Below are positions 5,936 to 10,556 of a DNA stretch of 10,556 nucleotides, piece by piece; the stretch's first letter is position 1, and each line of letters starts with the position of its first letter. The stretch spans positions 1-10,556 of the forward strand of contig JAUVEG010000025.1 of assembly GCA_030594925.1 (NCBI GenBank), read 5' to 3'. The DNA comes from Gammaproteobacteria bacterium (GTDB lineage Bacteria > Pseudomonadota > Gammaproteobacteria > Chromatiales > Chromatiaceae). The translations under genes and the position numbers were made by a program. Under the pieces are notes generated by a model that searched no databases, was not told the origin of the DNA, and was given only the letters and a program-made list of their open reading frames with translations.

Positions 5936-8900
5936 TGCTCTTCTCTGTGGTGATGAGTTTATGGAATATTCCGGAGCTGAATTGTCGCATATCATCGGCG
6001 ATCATATAAAAACTTGGCAGCGCGACCAGGATCAGCCCGGTGGCAAACAACAGGCCGAAACCCAGGCTGATTGCCATGGGCGCAAGAAAAGCGGTCTGTC
6101 CGGTGGAAAAAAAGATCAGCGGCGATATACCGAGAAAAGTGGTAATGGTGGTGAGCATGATGGGGCGAATACGCAAGCGCCCCGCTTCGACCATGGCGTC
6201 CATGCGATTCATGCCCCTGTTGCGCAGCTTTCTGGCAAAGTCGACCAGGATCAGGGAGTCATTGACGACAATGCCCGACAGGGCCAGAAAACCGATCATC
6301 GACAAAAACTGGATGTGGATGCCGAACAGCAGGTGGCCGATGATCACTCCGATCAGGCCAAAAGGGATGGAGATCATCACCACGAATGGGTCGAGCACCG
6401 ATTTGAAAAGCGCGGCGAGAATAAAGAAGATGACGAAGAGCGCAATCACCCCAGCCCTCTTCATGCCGGCCATCGACTCGTTGGCCTCCTTCTTGGAGCC
6501 GAGATAGAGCAGTTTGTAGCCGGGAAGACGTTCTGCCAGGCCAGCAAACGCAGTATCGATTTTTTCCACCACTTCGTTAGGCGTAATGATGCTGGAGTCC
6601 ACGTCGGCAGTGATAGTGGCGAGGCGTTCCATATCACGGCGGCGAATGCTGTCAAAGCCGCGGCTTTTTTCGATTTTAGCGACATCGCCAAGATAGATGG
6701 TGCGTCCGTCTTCGAGCGTGATCGGCAGTTGTTCGAGCTGAAAATTGCTGTGGCGGATCGATTGCGGGTAGATCAGCCGCACCGGAATGCGTTTGCTGCG
6801 CCAATTGACCTGCGTCACCTCCAGACCGAGAAAGCCGGTGCGCAACGCGTTTGCGAGATTCTCCTGGGTGAGACCGAGCTGCCTGCCGTGTTCATTCAGC
6901 TGGTAACGGTACTCCAGCTTTCCCGGCTCCATATCATGCTGCACATCGTGTACACCGGGGATTTTTTTCAATAGTGCGGTCAGTTGCTGTGCCTGCTGCT
7001 GCAGTACGGCAACCTCCTCTCCAGCGATGCCAACTTCGATATCCTTGCCTTTGGGGCCACCCGAGGGCCGCAGAATAGAGAGCTTGCTGATGCCGGGAAT
7101 TTCCAGCATGCGTTCACGCATGTCGTTGATGACCTCGTCGGTTGGGCGTTCGCGGCTTCCTTCACGGTTGAACTTGAGACTGACAAGAGGTGAAACATAA
7201 TTTTCGATGAAGCCTATGGGTTTTCTCTTTTTCAGATCCACGATCAACTGGATCTGATTATTGCCGAATTTGACCCGGTTGAAGTCGATGAAGGTGACGC
7301 CGATATTGGTCAACACGGTGTTGAGTTCATCCTCGTCAAGTTGCTCGAAGAGCATATTCTCCAGCTGTTCTGCAAGTGCGGATGACTCATCCAGGGTGTA
7401 GGTGACAGGAGCTTCGATATTGATAAAAAACTGCCCGACATCGGTTTGACCAAAGAGTAGAAACGGAATGCGGGTGATGGCGATGGTGACGACAATGGCA
7501 AGGATGCCGATGGTGATCAATGCTGTGTGGTAGCGGTAGTGAAGAGCTGCGCGCAGCAGTTTCAGATAGTTCCGGTTCATGCGCTTCCACACGGCGCGAT
7601 GATCCTTGCGCGCCGATGCCGGCTTGAGCCACTCTGCGGCATGCGACGGCAGGATGCCGAAAGCCTCGATCAGCGAGCCCGCCAGCGAGGCGATCACCAC
7701 GGCGGGGATGACCGCGATGAATGCGCCCATGGTGCCGGTGATGCCGAAAATTGGCATAAAGGCGGCAACGGTGGTGGCGGTGGATGCGACGACCGGCCAG
7801 AAAACCTCCTTTGTCCCCTGGCTGGCGGCATGATGCGGCTCCATGCCCTCCTCGACATGACGATAGATGTTTTCGGTGACGATAATAGCGTCATCGACGA
7901 CGATGCCCAGGGCAACCAGAAAGGCGAACAGCGACACCATGTTGATGCTGTAGCCGGCATAGTGGATGAAGATCACCGCTGTCAGAAAGGAGATTGGAAT
8001 TCCCAGTGCGGTGATGCCGGCAACGCGAAAATTCAGCAATAGATAGAGCGACAGCAGCACCAGTGTCAGACCGACAATGCCGGATGAGGTCACGGTGTTG
8101 AGACGGTTTTTGACATACACCGAGAAGTCGCTGAAGAAGCCGGAGCCAACTCCGGCCGGGAGCCGCTGCTGCAATGCATCGGCGTACTCCCTGACCATCC
8201 TGGCAACTTCGATGGTCGATCCGCCGGAGGTTTTATTGATGGTGAGATTGACGGAGGGCTTGCCCATGAAGCGCCCCAGCGTAATTGACTCGGCAAATCG
8301 CAGTTCAGTGTCGGCGATATCACCCAGGCGCAGCACACCGCCCTCGTCGTTGCTGCGGATCGCTATTTTTGCCATCGCCTGCTGCTGCGGAGCTGTGCCG
8401 ATGCCGCGCAGACGAATATCTCCCTCGCTGGTGCGCAGTGATCCGCCGGGAAGATCACGCAGGTTGCTGCGCAATGCCCGCGCAATCTGTTCGAGAGTGA
8501 CGTGATAGGCGGCCAGTTTCGCCGGATCGACAACCACCCACAGCTCCCACTCGCGGTCACCGGCAATGCCTACAGAGGCGACATCCTTTAACTGCGCCAG
8601 CTCCCTGCGGGTATCATCGGCAAGCTGATTGAGGTAGTCGCGTGAGACATCGCCATAGAGGCTCAGCGAAATCACCGGAAAACGGCTCTCCAGACGCGTC
8701 ATGGTGGGTTCGTCGACCTCTTTGGGAATGTCCGGTATCACCTTGTCGATGGCGTTTCGCGCATCGCGCAGAAAGTCATCGACATCGGCGCCGCTTTTGA
8801 GCTTGATGAGGATTTTGGAGATCCCCTCGCTGCTGGTGGAGGTCATTACATCGACATCGGCCAGGCCGTCGAGTTCCTCTTCAAGCGGCAGGGTCACCTG

Positions 8901-9077
8901 GCGTTCCACCTCCTCCGGCGCCGCACCTTCGTAAAGGGTGACGATCTGCACCTTGTCCTCCTGGACGGTGGGAAACATCTCCTGCGGCATGGCCGCCCAT
9001 GAGAGCAGCCCGAGCAGTGTCACCAGCAGCAGCGACAGGTTGACCAGCAGAGGATTGCGGATGGAGAAATCGATCAT
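5928..9077 (-). CDS. RND family efflux pump inner-membrane subunit (AcrB/AcrD/AcrF family)
   Basis: Proton-driven exporter of the inner membrane that works as a trimer with a membrane fusion protein and an outer-membrane channel. From the ATG at 9077 it has 1049 residues, like AcrB. The N-terminus is typical: short amphipathic IDFSIRNPLL, then TM1. The two halves each follow the TM-periplasmic loop-TM bundle pattern (bundles at about 325-540 and 875-1030). TM4 carries the paired aspartates of the proton relay (GIVVDDAI, Asp395-Asp396). In TM10 the motif is GIVVNDSLILVDF, so the AcrB Lys940 position is Asn939 followed by Asp940. Start choice: a frame from 9149 would add 24 residues, but these are encoded by the palindromic element, are polar and are absent from the family. 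No Shine-Dalgarno sequence precedes 9077. The fusion protein gene lies upstream and the kinase gene overlaps downstream. Substrate is unknown; the relay differs from AcrB, so a drug range should not be assumed. Confidence 0.95.
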   Translation of the reverse strand: MIDFSIRNPLLVNLSLLLVTLLGLLSWAAMPQEMFPTVQEDKVQIVTLYEGAAPEEVERQVTLPLEEELDGLADVDVMTSTSSEGISKILIKLKSGADVDDFLRDARNAIDKVIPDIPKEVDEPTMTRLESRFPVISLSLYGDVSRDYLNQLADDTRRELAQLKDVASVGIAGDREWELWVVVDPAKLAAYHVTLEQIARALRSNLRDLPGGSLRTSEGDIRLRGIGTAPQQQAMAKIAIRSNDEGGVLRLGDIADTELRFAESITLGRFMGKPSVNLTINKTSGGSTIEVARMVREYADALQQRLPAGVGSGFFSDFSVYVKNRLNTVTSSGIVGLTLVLLSLYLLLNFRVAGITALGIPISFLTAVIFIHYAGYSINMVSLFAFLVALGIVVDDAIIVTENIYRHVEEGMEPHHAASQGTKEVFWPVVASTATTVAAFMPIFGITGTMGAFIAVIPAVVIASLAGSLIEAFGILPSHAAEWLKPASARKDHRAVWKRMNRNYLKLLRAALHYRYHTALITIGILAIVVTIAITRIPFLLFGQTDVGQFFINIEAPVTYTLDESSALAEQLENMLFEQLDEDELNTVLTNIGVTFIDFNRVKFGNNQIQLIVDLKKRKPIGFIENYVSPLVSLKFNREGSRERPTDEVINDMRERMLEIPGISKLSILRPSGGPKGKDIEVGIAGEEVAVLQQQAQQLTALLKKIPGVHDVQHDMEPGKLEYRYQLNEHGRQLGLTQENLANALRTGFLGLEVTQVNWRSKRIPVRLIYPQSIRHSNFQLEQLPITLEDGRTIYLGDVAKIEKSRGFDSIRRRDMERLATITADVDSSIITPNEVVEKIDTAFAGLAERLPGYKLLYLGSKKEANESMAGMKRAGVIALFVIFFILAALFKSVLDPFVVMISIPFGLIGVIIGHLLFGIHIQFLSMIGFLALSGIVVNDSLILVDFARKLRNRGMNRMDAMVEAGRLRIRPIMLTTITTFLGISPLIFFSTGQTAFLAPMAISLGFGLLFATGLILVALPSFYMIADDMRQFSSGIFHKLITTEKSNA

Positions 9078-9109
9078 TGATTGCAAATTATGAATAAGCT
9101 TAGACAGCT

Positions 9110-9212
9110 GGCTGCCAGCAACCCGATCTGTGACACGCTGTGAATACATCCATGTAAGCTCGCTACGGCCATCCCTGGCCGAAGACGGTCACAGATCGGG
9201 TTGCCGACAGCC
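9110..9212 (-). repeat. Palindromic element (copy 2) inside the efflux operon
   Basis: Arms 9110-9134 and 9188-9212 are complementary at 23 of 25 positions, sharing AACCCGATCTGTGAC and its complement. Read on the minus strand, the apex holds a hairpin GGCCAGGGATGGCC (9167-9180), a 4-base spacer and a core (9140-9162) that equals the core of copy 1 at 21 of 23 positions, including TACATGGATGTATTCAC. Hairpin, spacer length and core order agree between copies, while the arms are unrelated in sequence. The motif strand is the same as the operon's transcript, so it would fold in the messenger RNA between fusion protein and pump cistrons. It could stabilise, attenuate or separate expression of the two, or simply be a tolerated insertion. 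Its core ATG creates a spurious in-frame extension of the pump. Confidence 0.75.
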
Positions 9213-9249
9213 ATCTTCATCACATTGTTAGTAGGAGCTGTTGAAGTAT

Positions 9250-10419
9250 TCATTCAGCTATTTGCTCCGCTTCCACGCGCTCTCCATCTGCTAGCGCGGC
9301 GACATCCCGTGCCACGATGACCTCTCCGGGTTCGACACCCTCTTTGATCTGCTGCCAGCCATTGTGACGGATGCCGGGAGTGACGTTGCGTCGTTCCAGT
9401 TTGTTTTGATTGATTACGAACAGCGTATGGTTGCCGTCATCATTCAACAGCGCGGTCACCGGAACTACTGTTGCATTGGATGCAGCAGCTGTCGGCAGTT
9501 CGATGAGCGCTATCTGACCGGGAATCAACTCCTCCCCGCTAACCATTATATGTGCAGGATGGGTGGCGGTGGTTGCATCAGGATCAGGTTGGATCGAGAC
9601 CAATGTTCCACGGTACTCCCTGTTATCGATAGTGACCATGATGGTTGCTTCCGGCTGCAATCCCTTGACAACGGAGGCCGGAAGATTGAAGCGCGCCTCG
9701 AGTTGTGCATCGATGATCTCCACCGCCATACCACTCAATGTTGTTGCATAGTCGCCGGGATCGACACTGACCCGGTTGACGAGACCGTCGAATGGTGCAC
9801 GCAACGTGGTTCTTTCCACATTGCGCTGTGCTTTGTCGCGCGCAGTCCTTTTCAAGGTGATGCGCTGTTGTGCGGTATCGAGGGCATACTTGAGGCGCAG
9901 ATGCTCACCGCGCAGTTGAGTCAGTTTCTGCTGAGCAGTATCCAGTGATGACTGTGAACTGAGTTTGCTGCCCAGTTTGATGAGCCGATCGACCTCCGCT
10001 TGCGAGAGTTGTTCGTTGTGTGTCGCCAGCGCAAGCAGTTCGCGATCGCGCTCGATACCAGCGGTCTCCTGCTGCAGCATCGCTTGTGTCTCGCGCAGAC
10101 GATCCTGGTAGTCGGCTGCATCGATGCTAAGCAGCGCTTCTCCCTTCTCCACGTGCTCTCCGGGCTCAATTTTTACAGCGGTGATGACGCCGGGGATTTG
10201 AAAGTATAAATTGGCGCGCCGCGCCGGCTCCAGGCGTCCGCTCAACTGTAATGTGGGTTTCAGTGTTTTAGCTGATACAATGACCGTTTGAACACGAGTA
10301 ACCTGTGCCTCTCTGGTCTCGTTTTTGGGAGGCGGTTTAAAAGCGATCAGCAGTTTCACCGCGAACAGGGTAATGGCGATAATTGCGGCCAGGGAGAGAA
10401 TTCGAAGCATTGTGCGCAT
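9250..10419 (-). CDS. RND efflux membrane fusion protein (periplasmic adaptor, HlyD/AcrA family)
   Basis: Periplasmic adaptor that links the RND pump to an outer-membrane channel. The 389 residues show the standard order: one N-terminal membrane segment (about 6-26), a first lipoyl half (about 60-103, with YFQIPGVITAVKIEPGEHV and KGEALLSID), a long helical hairpin (about 104-200, rich in Gln, Arg and Leu), the second lipoyl half (203-240, TTLRAPFDGLVNRVSVDPGD), then beta-barrel and membrane-proximal domains. No Cys follows the N-terminal segment, so it is held by a transmembrane anchor, unlike lipidated AcrA. The ATG at 10419 is used; an ATG three codons later (10410) is equally possible, and neither has a clear ribosome site. 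The stop of an upstream frame lies 3 bases before 10419, which suggests coupling. The pump gene follows after 172 bases. Substrate is unknown. Confidence 0.94.
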   Translation of the reverse strand: MRTMLRILSLAAIIAITLFAVKLLIAFKPPPKNETREAQVTRVQTVIVSAKTLKPTLQLSGRLEPARRANLYFQIPGVITAVKIEPGEHVEKGEALLSIDAADYQDRLRETQAMLQQETAGIERDRELLALATHNEQLSQAEVDRLIKLGSKLSSQSSLDTAQQKLTQLRGEHLRLKYALDTAQQRITLKRTARDKAQRNVERTTLRAPFDGLVNRVSVDPGDYATTLSGMAVEIIDAQLEARFNLPASVVKGLQPEATIMVTIDNREYRGTLVSIQPDPDATTATHPAHIMVSGEELIPGQIALIELPTAAASNATVVPVTALLNDDGNHTLFVINQNKLERRNVTPGIRHNGWQQIKEGVEPGEVIVARDVAALADGERVEAEQIAE

Positions 10420-10422
10420 GAG

Positions 10423-10556
10423 TTATCTATTTGTGGATTCTATGAATAAATCAGAACTTCCTTTATTATCCTGTTTTTCAGTCTGTTTGTCGTTGTAGAC
10501 ATGCCATTCTAATAGAGAACACCAGTCGCGTGAGAAAGTTTCATCTTTTGACCATG
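10423..10556 (-). CDS. Partial CDS, C-terminal end of an unidentified upstream gene (possibly a regulator)
   Basis: A frame open from the window edge runs 43 codons to a TAA at 10423-10425, 3 bases before the fusion-protein ATG. Its product starts WSKDETFSRDWCSLLEWHV and ends in a polar, Asn- and Ser-rich tail. The tight spacing suggests the first gene of the efflux operon. TetR/AcrR-type repressors often precede such operons, and the Trp-rich helical stretch would fit the end of one, but I do not recognise the family with confidence. About one random frame in eight would stay open this long, so the call rests mainly on position. The end of the gene lies outside the window. Confidence 0.45.
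   Translation of the reverse strand, partial: WSKDETFSRDWCSLLEWHVYNDKQTEKQDNKGSSDLFIESTNR

Noticed and set aside
5936..5995. Upstream start for the AmgK-like kinase at 5995
   Set aside because: It would add 20 residues unlike the family and overlap the pump gene by 68 bases; the start at 5935 has a purine-rich site and a typical short overlap.
5910..6974. 354-codon plus-strand open frame opposite the pump gene
   Set aside because: It lies antisense within the RND gene and has a low-complexity, His-, Gln- and Asp-rich composition typical of a shadow frame; the minus-strand protein is a clear family match over the full length.
7527..8042. 171-codon plus-strand open frame
   Set aside because: Antisense to the conserved first membrane bundle of the RND pump, with no recognisable motif or ribosome site.
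9364..9948. 194-codon plus-strand open frame
   Set aside because: Antisense to the fusion protein gene; cysteine-rich shadow composition without family features.
10511..10556. Alternative minus-strand frame ending in MKLSHATGVLY
   Set aside because: It is open for only about 15 codons to the window edge and ends far from the next gene; the frame that stops 3 bases before the fusion protein is a better candidate.

Overview
The window reads as ordinary chromosome of a free-living or symbiotic gammaproteobacterium. This is inferred from a UvrD of E. coli-like length with the UvrD C-terminal Tudor-like domain, a NudF-type ADP-ribose pyrophosphatase with the usual flanking motifs, an AmgK-like sugar kinase, an RND efflux operon, and a REP-like hairpin at the left edge of a type common in Pseudomonas and relatives. 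I cannot name a genus. Coding is dense and mostly on the minus strand, and the long intergenic gaps are rich in inverted repeats.

Layout. 1-309: AT-rich, no gene, a REP-like hairpin at the edge and small palindromes. 310-2451 (minus): uvrD helicase. 2452-2833: divergent gap holding a 171-bp palindromic element and a possible nudF promoter. 2834-3433 (plus): nudF. 3434-3695: convergent gap with a two-way foldable repeat and a pair of imperfect direct repeats. 3696-4880 (minus): patatin-like lipoprotein. 4940-5935 (minus): AmgK-like kinase. 5928-9077 (minus): RND pump subunit. 9078-9249: a second palindromic element sitting inside the operon. 9250-10419 (minus): membrane fusion protein. 10423-10556 (minus): open 3' end of an upstream gene whose stop lies 3 bases before the fusion-protein start.

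How the genes work together. The unidentified upstream gene, fusion protein, pump, kinase and lipoprotein look like one transcription unit read right to left: gaps are 3 bases, then 172 bases (filled by the repeat), then an 8-base overlap, then 59 bases. The fusion protein and pump should form an inner-membrane efflux assembly that borrows a TolC-type outer-membrane channel encoded elsewhere, since none is in the window. The kinase overlaps the pump gene and is probably translationally coupled to it. A link between efflux, peptidoglycan sugar recycling and an envelope phospholipase is only suggested by gene order. uvrD and nudF are stand-alone housekeeping genes.

The most interesting signal is not protein-coding. 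Two palindromic elements (2561-2731 plus strand, 9110-9212 minus strand) share a small hairpin, a fixed 4-base spacer and a nearly identical 23-base core, but their long stem arms differ in sequence while staying self-complementary. That pattern suggests a conserved fold rather than a simple sequence repeat. I found no convincing new multi-gene system.
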